Assembly: GCA_020725115.1 (NCBI GenBank)
Contig: DYFR01000004.1
Coordinates: forward strand, 61,268-125,267
DNA length: 64,000 nt
Reading direction: 5' to 3'
Source of the DNA: Thiohalomonas denitrificans
Lineage (GTDB): Bacteria > Pseudomonadota > Gammaproteobacteria > Thiohalomonadales > Thiohalomonadaceae
Shown here: piece after piece, positions 36,871 through 48,957 of the stretch
Numbering within the stretch: the first letter of the stretch is position 1
How the letters are laid out: the number at the start of each line of letters is the position of its first letter
Position numbers and translations under genes: made by a program
Notes under the pieces: generated by a model
The model's input: only the letters and a program-made list of their open reading frames with translations
Database searches by the model: none
What the model was told of the DNA's origin: nothing

Positions 36871-38067
36871 TTACGCGTCCAGGCTCTGGTAGTACTCCAT
36901 CAGGATCTTCGCCACTTCCGGACGGGAGAACTCCGCCGGCGGCGCTTCGCCACGGCCCAGCATCTCGCGCACCTTGGTGCCGGACAGGGTGATGAAGTCT
37001 TCCTTGGTGTGGCCCGGGGCCTCGCGCATCATCACCACCTTGTTCAGCTTCTTCGACCAGGCGGTGTTGTCGGCCATGAACATCTCGATCTCCAGGGCGC
37101 CCTTCGGCACCTCTTCCTCGAAGATGGTCTGGGCGTCGAACGGGCCGTAGTAGTCGCCCACGCCGGCGTGGTCACGGCCGATGATGAAGTGGGTGGCGCC
37201 CATGTTCTGGCGGAAGTAGGCATGCAGCACGGCCTCGCGCGGGCCGGCGTAGAGCATGTCGAAGCCGTAGCCGGTGACCATGGCGCTGTTGGGCTTGAAG
37301 TACAGCTCCACCATCTTGCGGATGCAGCCGTCGCGCACCGGGGCCGGGATGTCGCCCTTCTTCAGCTTGCCGAGCAGCATGTGGATGACCAGGCCGTCGA
37401 CGCCCAGGCGATCCATGGCCATGTGGCACAGCTCCTCGTGGGCGCGGTGCATGGGGTTGCGGGTCTGGAAGGCGACGACCTTCTTCCAGCCGCGCTCCTT
37501 GATCTCGTTGCGGATCTCGACGGCGGTACGGAAGGTGTCGGGGAAGTCTTCGGAGAAGTAGGAGAAGTTCAGCACCTGGATCGGGCCGGAGATGGCAATG
37601 CGACCCTGGCCGTTGAAGGCGGCGACGCCGGGATGCTCCGGGTCGGTGGTGCGGTAGACCTTCTTGGTCATCGCTTCCATCTGGGCGTCGGAGACCTCTT
37701 CGATCTTCTCCACATCCATTACGGCCAGCACCGGGTTGCCCTCGACATTGGGGTCGCGCAGGGCGATGCGCTTGGCGCCCTTGAGGCCGTCGACCTGCTC
37801 CTTGGTGGTCAGGTTCATCACCGGTACCGGGAAGAACTTGCCGTTGGTCAGGGTCAGCTTCTCGGCGGCGCCCATGGCGTCGGCCACGGTCATGTAGCCC
37901 GGCAGCGGGCTGAAGTAGCCGGAGCCCATCATCACCGCGTTGGCGGCCGCCTGGGAGGTCAGCAGCATGGAGGGCAGGCCTTCGGCCTCGTGCTTGAGGG
38001 CGTCGTGCTTGGCAGAATCGTAGACAAATAGCGGCTTCAGTTCATCGGAACCAACGGGCTTGATCAT
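36871..38067 (-). CDS. sat: Dissimilatory ATP sulfurylase (sulfate adenylyltransferase)
   Basis: In sulfur oxidisers Sat makes ATP and sulfate from adenosine phosphosulfate and pyrophosphate, completing the AprBA route. From the ATG at 38067, with AGAGGTGA upstream, it is 398 residues. It shows the nucleotide-binding QTRNPMHRAHEE, GRDHAGVGDYYGPFDAQ, and the C-terminal FITLSGTKVREMLGRGE. The homo-oligomeric Sat type is clear; it is not the CysDN form. In this window it is separated from aprBA by the defence island. Confidence 0.96.
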   Translation of the reverse strand: MIKPVGSDELKPLFVYDSAKHDALKHEAEGLPSMLLTSQAAANAVMMGSGYFSPLPGYMTVADAMGAAEKLTLTNGKFFPVPVMNLTTKEQVDGLKGAKRIALRDPNVEGNPVLAVMDVEKIEEVSDAQMEAMTKKVYRTTDPEHPGVAAFNGQGRIAISGPIQVLNFSYFSEDFPDTFRTAVEIRNEIKERGWKKVVAFQTRNPMHRAHEELCHMAMDRLGVDGLVIHMLLGKLKKGDIPAPVRDGCIRKMVELYFKPNSAMVTGYGFDMLYAGPREAVLHAYFRQNMGATHFIIGRDHAGVGDYYGPFDAQTIFEEEVPKGALEIEMFMADNTAWSKKLNKVVMMREAPGHTKEDFITLSGTKVREMLGRGEAPPAEFSRPEVAKILMEYYQSLDA

Positions 38068-38145
38068 CGGTGTCACCTCTTGTTTGAGTTTTGCTCCCGC
38101 CTGGGCGGATTCAGTGTTGTAAACCGGCGCCACCGTTGAATTTTA

Positions 38146-38159
38146 TTGATTTATGTCAA
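38146..38159. promoter_or_regulatory. FNR-like box upstream of sat
   Basis: TTGATTTATGTCAA matches the FNR/Dnr consensus TTGATnnnnATCAA with one mismatch, and its left half and spacer start are the same as the perfect box before napF. It is centred about 85 bp before the sat start codon. Control of sat by an FNR-family regulator is inference. Confidence 0.5.
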
Positions 38160-38380
38160 GGCGCGCGGCGGTAGTCCGCCCGGCGCGCCGGTGGCGAGGC
38201 AAACACCATACACCAGCGCCGGAAAGGGGAAAAATAGGTTGCAGTAATGGGGGTATTAATCGGCTGGCGGGCGGCGTGCGGGGCACTGCCGGGCTGCCGA
38301 AGCGGCCCTTCCCGTGCCTTGGCTACAGGGCAAGACAAGAGGCGGACACTTTATATATGGGTGCGATCCCGCACTGAATA

Positions 38381-38475
38381 GGTGTTCCGAAATCGTGGCG
38401 GTCATAGGGCGCCCCGTGGGCGCCGCGCCTCGGCGGGCACGGCCCGTCTTGCAGCGGATAGCAATTCGGAACGCC
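38381..38475. other. Structured intergenic segment, possible non-coding RNA
   Basis: GGTGTTCCGAA (38381-38391) and TTCGGAACGCC (38465-38475) can pair over 11 positions, closing a GC-rich interior that itself contains hairpins such as GGGCGCCCCGTGGGCGCC. A TATATAT stretch lies about 30 bp to the left and TATACGGCTCC just right. I do not recognise an RNA family. It could instead be a repeat remnant. Confidence 0.3.
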
Positions 38476-38572
38476 TGTTTGGAGTATACGGCTCCTCTGG
38501 GCACGTAACCCGCGGCACAGGCACGGGCCGTTCCCCCGGGATGCCGCCCGCCATGGCGCGGAGTGTAGTGGG

Positions 38573-38578
38573 TATACT
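38573..38578 (+). promoter_or_regulatory. Candidate extended -10 promoter element for hsdM
   Basis: GTGGGTATACTGT gives an extended -10-like TATACT about 97 bp before the hsdM ATG. No good -35 hexamer is seen at the right distance, so this is a weak call. Confidence 0.35.
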
Positions 38579-38674
38579 GTCCGCGGAATTTCCGGTGGCG
38601 AGCGGATGTGCCGTGCCTTGATGGCCCGAGTCCGTTGCGCTGGCCAGGCATTGAAGAAGGAATCACGACACCCC

Positions 38675-40656
<1,982 letters not shown>

Positions 40657-40660
<4 letters not shown>

Positions 40661-41754
40661 CAGGCATGCTTAACTGCAAACTTGGTGATGTTATCAAGTT
40701 TGGAAACGGTAAGGCGAGACCTTCAAGCGAGGGAGTCACCCCGATTTATGGCGGCAATGGAATACTTGGTTATAGTGCAGACGCAAACTATGAAGGAGAA
40801 ACAATAGTAATTGGACGCGTCGGAGCGTATTGCGGCGCGACGTACTATGAAGATCAGCCCATATGGGTATCTGATAATGCGCTCGCAGCAAAACCAAAAG
40901 ATAAAAATAACGCGAAATATCTTTTCTACTTTCTTAAGCATTTGGATTTGAACCAGCATGCACAGGGATCGAGTCATCCGCTCGTAACTCAAACTCTTTT
41001 GAATTCAATTGATGTAGAAGTAGTAGAAGATCCAGACGAACAAAAAGCCATCGCCGCCGTCCTCAGCAGCCTCGACGATAAAATCGACCTGCTGCACCGC
41101 CAGAACAAAACCCTCGAAGCCATGGCCGAAACCCTCTTCCGCCAGTGGTTCGTGGAAGAGGCGCAGGATGATTGGGAGGAAGTGTCGGTCGGAGAATATG
41201 TTGAGCTCAACCGCGCAAGCGTTGATAAAGCATATACCCATCAAGTAATCCAATATTTGGATACTGGCTCATTGACTGAGGGGAAAATAGAAAACGTTCA
41301 AAGCATGGCGTTAAGCGAGGCGCCGAGCAGAGCCAAGCGATTGGTCCAGCACAATGACATTTTGATCTCTACCGTTAGACCAGATCAGAAGCATTACGGA
41401 ATCATCAAGAATCCGCCAGACAATATGGTTGTATCAACGGGGTTCTGTGTGCTGACGTGTACCGGGATAGATCCACATTTCATATACATACTATTGACCA
41501 CCCAAGAGATGACAGACTATCTCCACACGATAGCGGAGGGCTCGACCTCAACCTATCCGTCGCTAAAGCCATCCGATATTGGTGCAGTTACTTTTCAATT
41601 GCCGCCCAAAGAAAGGCTAAACAAGTTCGCGGAAATAGCAGGTGATTCTTGGGATAAGATTGAAAGGAATTACATTCAAATCCGCACCCTCGAAAAACTC
41701 CGCGACACCCTGCTTCCCAAGCTGATGAGCGGCGAGGTACGCGTGCAGATGTAG
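40657..41754 (+). CDS. hsdS: Type I restriction-modification specificity subunit HsdS
   Basis: HsdS sets the DNA target of the type I complex. The 365-residue protein has two target-recognition domains (residues ~5-120 and ~175-330) joined by the conserved helix [38 protein letters not shown], and a matching C-terminal helix ([25 protein letters not shown]). The TRD segments are AT-rich while the linkers are GC-rich, the usual sign of domain shuffling. It overlaps hsdM by ATGA, and its stop lies inside the long repeat starting at 41751. Confidence 0.93.
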
Positions 41755-41825
41755 GTTGGGGTGAGGAACGAACCCCAACGTGATGGTGGCACGGTTGAAC
41801 ATGTTGGGGTTCGCAAGCTCACCCC
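41751..41825. repeat. 75-bp direct repeat, left copy
   Basis: The segment from GTAGGTTGGGGTGAG to CTCACCCC is 73/75 identical to 52238-52312. It is a large palindrome missing its last ~8 bases relative to the right copy. The TAG stop of hsdS is in it. Confidence 0.8.
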
Positions 41826-41942
41826 TGCGCCCGAGCCGTTGCGGTTGAAGAGGGACTGGGCCTACCGCCCATCCCCTGGCCTGGGGTATAGTGGTGCGGC
41901 TTTCCCAACCGACTTCCAAGAAAATACAAGGAGTTGCGTCTC

Positions 41943-43667
41943 TTGGCATCCTCCCAGCTCCGCCTCGACATTTTCTCGCAACCCGGCCTCGCGTCGCCGA
42001 GGGTCGCGGCTGCCGTGGAGGCGCTGGCGGGTCAGAGCGGCATTGAGGCCCGCGGGGCGATCTTCACCCGCGCCGAGGTGGTGGAGTTCATCCTCGACTT
42101 GGCCGGTTACACCGCAGATCGGCCGCTCCATCGGATGCGCTTGCTTGAGCCCTCCTTCGGTGGCGGCGAGTTTCTTCTTGCCGCGGTGCGTCGCCTCCTT
42201 GCCGCATGGCGCGCCTCCGATGCCCAACCGGCCGTCGACCAGCTTAGCAACGCCGTGCGCGCCGTCGAACTCCATCGCGACACCTTTGCCGGCACCCGCG
42301 ACGCGCTCATCCAACTGCTGAAGCAGGAAGGCATCGCCGCCCGCGCCGCCGTGACCCTTGCCGATAACTGGCTGGTGCAGGATGACTTCCTGCTCGTGCC
42401 CCTCGAAGGCGCCTTCGACGTGATCGCCGGCAACCCGCCCTACGTGCGCCAGGAGCTGATCCCCGCGCCCCTGCTCGCCGAATACCGCAGCCGTTACCCG
42501 ACCCTCTACGACCGGGCCGATCTCTACGTCCCCTTCATCGAGCGCTCCCTGTCGCTGCTTGCCGAAAAGGGCAACCTGGGTTTCATCTGCGCCGACCGCT
42601 GGATGAAGAACCGCTACGGCGGTCCGCTCCGGGAGCTGGTCGCCAGCCGCTTCCACCTCAAGGTCTACGTGGACATGGTGGACACCCCGGCCTTCCACAG
42701 CGACGTGATCGCCTATCCGGCCATCACCGTCATCAGCCGCGAAGCGACGGGCACGACCCGCATCGCCCACCGCCCGCCCATCGACGCCGCCGCGCTCACC
42801 GCGCTGGCGCAGGAGCTGACGGCGGAGACGTTGCCCGACAACGGTAAGGTGCGCGAGCTCGCCTGCGTGGCCCAGGGCGACGAACCCTGGCTGCTCGAAT
42901 CATCGGACCAGATGGCCCTCATCCGCCGCCTGGAGCAGGCTTACCCGACTCTCGAAGAGGCCGGCTGCAAGGTCGGCATCGGCGTCGCCACCGGCGCCGA
43001 CAAGGCCTTCATCGGCGACTTCGAAGCCCTCGACGTGGAACCGGATCGCAAGCTCCCCCTCGCCACCACGCGCGATATCCAGAGCGGCGAAGTCCACTGG
43101 CGCGGCCAGGGCGTAATCAACCCCTTCGCCGACGAAGGCGGGCTGGTCGATCTCAACGACTACCCCCGACTGCGCCGCTACCTCGAAGCGCGCAAAGAGG
43201 TCATCGCCGCCCGCCACTGCGCGCAGAAGTCGCCGGCCGGTTGGTATCGCACCATCGACCGCATCTCCCCGGCCCTCGCCCGCAAACCTAAGCTCCTGAT
43301 CCCCGACATCAAGGGCGCGGCCCACATCGTCTACGAGCCCGGCGAACTCTACCCGCACCACAACCTTTACTACGTGACCTCCGAGACCTGGAACCTGCGC
43401 GCCTTGCAGGCGGTCCTCCTCTCCGAAGTCACCCGCCTGTTCATGGCGACCTATTCAACGAAGATGCGCGGCGGCTACCTGCGTTTCCAGGCCCAATATC
43501 TGCGCCGCCTGCGCATCCCCGAGTGGCGCGACGTGCCTGAGGCCCTGCGCGCGGAGCTGATCGAAGCCGCCACGAAACGCGACATCGCCGCCTGCAACCG
43601 CGCCACCTTCCGGCTCTACGGGCTGACCCAGGAAGAACAATCGGCCCTCGGAGGCAATGGAGAGTAG
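41943..43667 (+). CDS. Type II adenine-N6 DNA methyltransferase, PaeR7I/XhoI type
   Basis: The modification enzyme is about 574 residues. A TTG at 41943 is the best start because AAGGAG lies 9 bases upstream; a TTG at 41934 in the same frame is too close to that site. Motifs are [16 protein letters not shown], the SAM-binding [14 protein letters not shown], catalytic [12 protein letters not shown] and [15 protein letters not shown], an Eco57I-like gamma-class MTase with its recognition domain C-terminal. It directly abuts the endonuclease gene (TAGATG), whose identity suggests that CTCGAG is methylated. Confidence 0.88.
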   Translation: MASSQLRLDIFSQPGLASPRVAAAVEALAGQSGIEARGAIFTRAEVVEFILDLAGYTADRPLHRMRLLEPSFGGGEFLLAAVRRLLAAWRASDAQPAVDQLSNAVRAVELHRDTFAGTRDALIQLLKQEGIAARAAVTLADNWLVQDDFLLVPLEGAFDVIAGNPPYVRQELIPAPLLAEYRSRYPTLYDRADLYVPFIERSLSLLAEKGNLGFICADRWMKNRYGGPLRELVASRFHLKVYVDMVDTPAFHSDVIAYPAITVISREATGTTRIAHRPPIDAAALTALAQELTAETLPDNGKVRELACVAQGDEPWLLESSDQMALIRRLEQAYPTLEEAGCKVGIGVATGADKAFIGDFEALDVEPDRKLPLATTRDIQSGEVHWRGQGVINPFADEGGLVDLNDYPRLRRYLEARKEVIAARHCAQKSPAGWYRTIDRISPALARKPKLLIPDIKGAAHIVYEPGELYPHHNLYYVTSETWNLRALQAVLLSEVTRLFMATYSTKMRGGYLRFQAQYLRRLRIPEWRDVPEALRAELIEAATKRDIAACNRATFRLYGLTQEEQSALGGNGE

Positions 43668-44408
43668 ATGGCCCTGGATCTGGTGAATTACGAACGCAAG
43701 GCCCGCGAGGCCGTGCAGGCCTTCTGGGGCAACCGCGAGGCGGCGCGACAGAAGCAGATCGAATCGGGCAAAGCCGATCAAGGCGAGAGGGCAGGGGTCA
43801 CCGCCGGCAAGAACATGGACGGATTCATCGCCCTGGTTTGCGACATCGTCCGGGCCAATGGCCTCGCCCACGCCGACATCCATCAGAAACGTGCACTCCT
43901 GACCCTGCCCGGCTACTTCCGACCGACCAAGCTGTGGGACCTGCTGGTCATCCACAAGGGCCAACTCATCGCCGCCATCGAGATGAAGAGCCAGGTCGGC
44001 CCCTCCTTCGGCAACAACTTTAACAACCGCACCGAAGAAGCCATCGGCACGGCCCATGACCTCTGGACCGCCTACCGCGAAGGCGCTTTCGGCCAGCAAC
44101 CCCGCCCCTTCGTGGGCTGGCTGATGCACGTGGAAGATGCCCCCAAGTCACGCCGCGCCGTCACCGACAAATCGCCCCATTTCCCCGTGCTCCCGGAGTT
44201 CAAGGGCGCCTGTTACCTGGAACGCTACGACCTGCTGTGCAAGAAGCTGGTGCAGGAACGGCTCTACACCACGGCGTCAATCATCACCTCGGAGCGAGAG
44301 GCGGTGGACACGGGAAAGTTTTCAGCGCTTTCTCCCATGACGGACCTCAAGACGTTTGTCACGGCGCTGGCAGGGCATGTTGCGGCGGAGGCGGCGCGGC
44401 TTGGGTAG
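43668..44408 (+). CDS. Type II restriction endonuclease, PaeR7I/XhoI family
   Basis: The 246-residue protein has the length and text of PaeR7[46 protein letters not shown], the likely catalytic [17 protein letters not shown] (ExK), and [18 protein letters not shown]. Members cut CTCGAG, so that is the expected target. It is co-transcribed with the methyltransferase. GC content resembles the host rather than the lower-GC genes that follow. Confidence 0.9.
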   Translation: MALDLVNYERKAREAVQAFWGNREAARQKQIESGKADQGERAGVTAGKNMDGFIALVCDIVRANGLAHADIHQKRALLTLPGYFRPTKLWDLLVIHKGQLIAAIEMKSQVGPSFGNNFNNRTEEAIGTAHDLWTAYREGAFGQQPRPFVGWLMHVEDAPKSRRAVTDKSPHFPVLPEFKGACYLERYDLLCKKLVQERLYTTASIITSEREAVDTGKFSALSPMTDLKTFVTALAGHVAAEAARLG

Positions 44409-44531
44409 CCATGTTGAGGATCGGCCTAACCATCGCCGCTTCTTGGGTGCCATTGCTATTGCATACGGGTTGAAATCGCGCAAGCGCTTTGCTTAGATGC
44501 CGTAATCTGCCAGGAACTAAAGGACCAACGG

Positions 44532-45974
44532 ATGGCAAACTTTCCTTACATTCACCGTATTCGGGTCGACAACTACGCGATGTATGTTGGGACCGGCGAA
44601 AGTCCTGGCTTAGACCATACATTCTGCCCAGGGGTGAATGTAATTGTTGGTATTAACGGGCTCGGCAAAACCACGCTTCTCAACATCCTGCTTCGTTGTC
44701 TCACGGGGCCGTTTGACATTCCCGCAGGCGACCAACTCGGGGACAAAAAGCGAACGATCGCCTCGATTGATCGAACGTGGTTCCGCCGACGCGTCCCTGA
44801 CGATGCAGTCACCGCTGCAGCGTATATCGAGTTCTTTGTCGGCGAACATTTTTATTCGCTCAAGCGTTCCCTTGTAAATCTGGATTTGACAGAGCTCCAT
44901 ATTGATCAACGACAGGTGCCATTATCAAGACCCGCAGAGCTTGAGGCGGCATACCAAACGTCGGTCTGTGATGCCGCTGGGTTAACCAGATTTGACGATT
45001 TTATCCTTTTGCTGAAATACGTGGTCTTCTTCTTGGAAGATCGACGGACACTCGTCTGGGATCCTTCGGCTCAAGGAGAGATTCTGTCGATTCTGTTTGG
45101 GCAAAGCGTAAGTCGGCAAAGGTACGTCGACGTATTTGAGGAATACTTGAGCAAAGATAGTGAATATCGCAACACACTAAACGTGCTGAATAAGTGGAAA
45201 AGCCGTCTCCAGAAAGATAAGAGTACTCTGGCAGGCGGCCAGCTTGACATGCTCCTTAAGGAAGTAGAGGAAACAAAGCGCCTTTGCGAGGAACTCACTT
45301 CACGCAGACAAGAGATAGAAGAATCGCGGGACTCACTGCGCCGCCAGATTGAAAACCGCCGCTCTGAGGTCTACGAACGCCGCGCCACGTTAGCCAAAAG
45401 GATCGACACGTTCTATCAGTCGTTTTTTCCCACAGTTAGCGATTCGGCCAGATACCTATTGTCTCATTTCGAGGCGGGCACAGGCTGCCTAGTGTGTGGC
45501 GCGCGCGAGGAGGAGGCGCTGAACCGCGTTAGGCAGCGTATCGCAGTTGATACGTGTCCCGTTTGTGAGAGCGCAGTCCGCACCCAAATTGCTGGTCCAC
45601 ACACCGACGGCTCCGACATTGAGTTCGAACGAGTATCAATAGCCGAAACAGAAGCGAGTGTGGCCGAAATGGTCCAAGCGCTTCGGATAGCCGATAGCGA
45701 ACATGCCACGGTGGCCGCAGACGCCGTTGCCGCCTTTAACAAAGTCGCCACACTACGCGAGCAGCTCCAAGCTCTTGGAAGCAGTGTTCCCGAGGTTCAG
45801 GCCGCCCTCAAGAGCTTGGGGGATCGGGTCTCCGCGATCCAAGGCGGCCTCGACCAGATCGAGGTCGAACGGATCAAGTTGGCTGGCGAGTTCAAGGAGC
45901 TTGCCACGAGTGTCGATGCTGAAGTAAAGGCAGTTTCATCGGAAATCGGTATGAGGAAAAGGGTCAGGTCTTGA
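44532..45974 (+). pseudogene. Rad50/SMC-like AAA ATPase gene, truncated at the 3' end
   Basis: The frame encodes 480 residues with a clear Walker A (GINGLGKTT, residues 40-48), a coiled-coil middle, and a zinc-hook-like pair CLVC (319-322) and CPVC (342-345) followed by another coiled coil. The expected C-terminal half with signature motif, Walker B and D-loop is missing: the frame runs into a palindromic element at 45961 and stops after KRVRS. Similar ATPases occur in defence systems. Base composition is lower in GC than the flanks. I call it a remnant, but a short functional protein is not excluded. Confidence 0.7.
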
Positions 45975-46014
45975 CATAACTAATTTTGGAGAGCTCGATG
46001 TCACGACCTGACCC
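45961..46014. mobile_element. Palindromic GGGTCAGGTC element (RAYT/MITE-like end)
   Basis: GGGTCAGGTCTTGACAT (45961-45977) faces ATGTCACGACCTGACCC (45998-46014) as an imperfect inverted repeat with a 20-bp spacer. Sequences of this kind occur at the ends of REP-associated transposase units and their non-autonomous copies. It cuts off the ATPase gene before it. Confidence 0.55.
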
Positions 46015-46093
46015 CTTGTTCCTCTGAAAAGTTTTGGTCAGGCCGACATGGCTCCGAGGGAGATCTTTCATCTGGCCAAGAAAACATTCCTTA

Positions 46094-46576
46094 TCAGTTG
46101 CCATGCGAAAAATTCACGAGGCGCGCATGGCCGGTTTTCAGGGTTCTCTCAAGCTGGAATTCCCGAACGTTACACCGACAAAGAGCGCCCAGATGGAGTG
46201 AAGACTCTGCCTTACGGGTCTTCTCAATATATGCCGCCTGCCCCGAAGTCAGCGGTGCTTCGATATAGATGTCTTTTTCGCCAGAAGCCGGCACCTTATG
46301 CTGCTTGAGCACCGAATAGTGCGCGAGTTGTGTTCCGTACCAAAAACTCCCGTATAGTCGGTCAATGACTATTGGAAAAGGCGTCAGATTAGTGACCCTA
46401 ATCCAGGCCTGCGCCTGCGGCAGTTCACCATTCCAATATTCAAGCCCGTCTCTGTCTTCGCAGACTCGTATTTTTACTCGATCCGCTAACTTCTCCTGCG
46501 TGTAGTACCAACGGATCGCAACCGGAAAAACATGTCCCAACATCTTCGGAAAGAATTCTGTAAGAAGATTAATCAT
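46094..46576 (-). CDS. Hypothetical protein (160 aa) beside the ABC-3C genes
   Basis: I do not recognise this protein. It begins MINLLTEFFPKMLGHVFPVAI, a weakly hydrophobic stretch that could be a membrane anchor. The rest looks like a beta-rich domain (KIRVCEDRDGLEYWNGEL, AWIRVTNLTPFPIVIDRLYGSFWYG, KDIYIEAPLTSGQAAYIE) and a basic tail. It lies downstream of the ABC-3C ATPase gene on the same strand with an 84-bp gap, so co-transcription is possible. GC is low like its neighbours. Confidence 0.55.
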   Translation of the reverse strand: MINLLTEFFPKMLGHVFPVAIRWYYTQEKLADRVKIRVCEDRDGLEYWNGELPQAQAWIRVTNLTPFPIVIDRLYGSFWYGTQLAHYSVLKQHKVPASGEKDIYIEAPLTSGQAAYIEKTRKAESSLHLGALCRCNVREFQLERTLKTGHARLVNFSHGN

Positions 46577-46660
46577 GCCGATTCCTCAGGTAAGAACACA
46601 GATATCGCAGATATAGCTAATATTCGCGGAATCTGTGCTCCGGCCCCAATTAGTTCTCGG

Positions 46661-48469
46661 CTATTGGGCTGGCGTCTGCACAGTGGACCAATAGAACCCT
46701 TGTCTGCCGGTTCCAAATCGTCCAGCGAACTCGGTTGGTCTAAGTATGGCAGCAGTCGATTCCGCGACAGGCTCGTTTTCTAACACCACCACTTGGCCTG
46801 GCCCTTCCCACGATGCTAGCCACGCATAGAACGCATCCCTCACCATCTTTGGGGTCGCACTCACGTCAGTGTTCTCTGGGTCTGCGTAGGATTTCAGTGG
46901 CGAATCGATTACTACCGCCCCAAGATGGGGGTATCCCTTTGCCATTGAATGCTTTAGCAAACCAATGGCCATAGCGGCAAGAAATATCGCTCGCTTTCCA
47001 GCCCCGTAGGTTAACCTGCGACGTCCGTCCAACTTGAGATCGCATTCGATCGGATCTAGCTCAACGCTCCCTACTTCCGTGAAACCCCATGAATGAAGTA
47101 GCTCACGAATCGAGTTGCCGGCCGCAAGCGCATCCACTTCATTGGCTCGTGACAGCGGTGCGGACTTTGTTAGTGAACGATTGCTTAGGCGTTGGTGTTC
47201 TGCCATCAGTCGCGCGTATTCTTCGAATAACGAGAGTTGCGCGGCTAACTCGGTACGGGCGATCGCCAACTCTTTCGGATCCGCAGCGAATTGAGCAATA
47301 CCATTTGCTAGTGCTCGCTTCTCTCGCGCAGAAACATCATCGAATCGTCTCCGATATTCCTTTGTGCTTTCAGTCTCCCCCAATACAGCAGTACGCTCAT
47401 TCGCTAGGGCGACCTGCAACCCAACCCTAAGGGCTTCTATCTTTTGCGCCTCTTTGCTCATCGCTGCGCGCTGCCTTCGTATTCCGTCTTCGGATACGGA
47501 GGTGGGCTCAGCTTGTGCACCAATTGGTGTCCCACAAAGTGGGCATGGCTGGGTGTCAATCGTTTCGATGACTGCCAGTCCCTCGTCGATGGCGCGCAAG
47601 CGCGCCAAATCGCTCGCATACTTTTCGTCTAGCAGTTCAAAACGGGATACCATGGCCGACGCATAAGACTGCAGCGCTTCGGCCTTACGGAGGCCGTTAG
47701 CTATCTCCGCCAATTCTTGGCGAATTGTGCGTACCTCCTTGGCCCTTTCGCTCTGCTGCTCCGATAGCAAAGAGAGTGTCAAGTCCACACGTTCGAGCGC
47801 GTCCTGCACCTCTTTACTCGTCCTTTCCTTAGGCAATTCATTCTTTACCCGTCCAATATCCCTCTCAATCGTTGTCAACTCCCCCTTCAGACGATTCTTC
47901 TCCTCAGATGTTGGCGCCAAGACAATAGCGGCATCATCCTTTCCCGTCAAAAACACGTTGAAGGCTGCGCGGCGTTGAGTTTGTTCTGTTGGAGCGCCCG
48001 TCGTTCCGTCTTCACTAATCATTGCTGGCTGTGAGAGCAAAAACCAGTGTCGCAGATCCCCTCCCGTCATCGGGCCTCGTTTTGACATCGACCGCAGTAT
48101 TTGCATCCCGCTTGCGCCAGAGAGCGCCACGAGAAGCTCGCCAACGTTATCGGGGAGAGCCTCTTGGCCTTCTAGCTCATCCGCCGGAAGCGCATACACC
48201 GCCTCGCCTCCCCCATTCAGGGCTCTTTGCACCGTGTAGACGCTGCCATCAATGCTGCTAAACTGAAGAAGAAGCGTGTCATAACCTTTGGCCTCCGGAA
48301 TTTCCTTTGGTACCCGGTCCCCGCCTAAGAGATACCAGAGGCAATCACGTATGTAAGACTTGCCCGTGTCGCTTGGGCCGCGGATTAGCGTGTGAGACGA
48401 TCCGAACTCTATAACAGCGTCTTCTTGTCCAACCCCCCGCGATATCAGCTTCTCCAACTTGATGCTCAT
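46661..48469 (-). CDS. ABC-type (Rad50/SMC-like) ATPase of an ABC-three-component system
   Basis: The 602-residue protein has Walker A RGPSDTGKSYI (residues ~30-40), a long coiled coil from about 190 to 450 interrupted by CPLC (309-312, one zinc-hook-like motif), a late lobe with LTYGAGKRAIFLAAMAIGLLKHS, and Walker B AVVIDSPLK with the aspartate at ~522, followed by a D-loop-like region. This is the ATPase type that powers ABC-3C conflict systems. Its start overlaps the stop of the middle-component gene by ATGA. Low GC suggests transfer. Confidence 0.78.
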   Translation of the reverse strand: MSIKLEKLISRGVGQEDAVIEFGSSHTLIRGPSDTGKSYIRDCLWYLLGGDRVPKEIPEAKGYDTLLLQFSSIDGSVYTVQRALNGGGEAVYALPADELEGQEALPDNVGELLVALSGASGMQILRSMSKRGPMTGGDLRHWFLLSQPAMISEDGTTGAPTEQTQRRAAFNVFLTGKDDAAIVLAPTSEEKNRLKGELTTIERDIGRVKNELPKERTSKEVQDALERVDLTLSLLSEQQSERAKEVRTIRQELAEIANGLRKAEALQSYASAMVSRFELLDEKYASDLARLRAIDEGLAVIETIDTQPCPLCGTPIGAQAEPTSVSEDGIRRQRAAMSKEAQKIEALRVGLQVALANERTAVLGETESTKEYRRRFDDVSAREKRALANGIAQFAADPKELAIARTELAAQLSLFEEYARLMAEHQRLSNRSLTKSAPLSRANEVDALAAGNSIRELLHSWGFTEVGSVELDPIECDLKLDGRRRLTYGAGKRAIFLAAMAIGLLKHSMAKGYPHLGAVVIDSPLKSYADPENTDVSATPKMVRDAFYAWLASWEGPGQVVVLENEPVAESTAAILRPTEFAGRFGTGRQGFYWSTVQTPAQ

Positions 48470-48957
48470 GCTGAGCCTACTCCAATTGACTGACTCTCAA
48501 GCTCAGCACCCCAACGGTGACCAAGCTCATTAAATTCTGCTGACAGTGCGACAGAGTCTACTGATCCAAACCGATCCGCTGCCCAAGCGCAGCGATCCAA
48601 GAGTTCGTTTGCGTATGTCGACCCAACGGAGTCGATCAATGTACGCGCCCGCTCCCCCGCAAAGTACGTTACGCCGTCCTCTCCGAGCGACATTCCCACT
48701 AGGCCCTTCATGCTCATTGCATGGAGGCCTGACTCGATCAGCTCGCGGCGGCTGTATAACTCATTACCACGAAATGGCACCGGTGTGTGCAAGCTCACCG
48801 GCCCATCAAGATCCCCTGAATAGACGACCGCGTAATCCATTAGCACAAGCTTCTGCAAATCGGCGTGGCGCGGGTACAAGGCGCTAAGGAGATAGACCAT
48901 TCTGATCCCAAGCTCCAACGGGGAATTGAATGGGGAAGGGGCGACTACTTTACCCAT
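48466..48957 (-). CDS. ABC-three-component system middle component
   Basis: The 163-residue protein has the helical, winged-helix-like pattern of these small linkers: FNSPLELGIRMVYLLSALYP, LQKLVLMDYAVVYSGDLDGPVSLHTPVPFRG, RRELIESGLHAMSMKGLV, FAGERARTLIDS, and RCAWAADRFG. The LDYxxVHSGD-like segment followed by LHPxxPxRxxEL-like text is typical of middle component 2. It is coupled by short overlaps to the effector gene (13 bp) and the ATPase gene (ATGA). Confidence 0.72.
   Translation of the reverse strand: MGKVVAPSPFNSPLELGIRMVYLLSALYPRHADLQKLVLMDYAVVYSGDLDGPVSLHTPVPFRGNELYSRRELIESGLHAMSMKGLVGMSLGEDGVTYFAGERARTLIDSVGSTYANELLDRCAWAADRFGSVDSVALSAEFNELGHRWGAELESQSIGVGSA

Noticed and set aside
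38350..38530. 6S RNA or RNase P RNA in the sat-hsdM gap
   Set aside because: The region can fold, but I could not match the conserved cores of either RNA; left as an unassigned structure.
46048..46308. Short + strand frame after the palindromic element
   Set aside because: No ribosome site, no recognisable content, and it overlaps the minus-strand hypothetical gene; not a credible continuation of the truncated ATPase.
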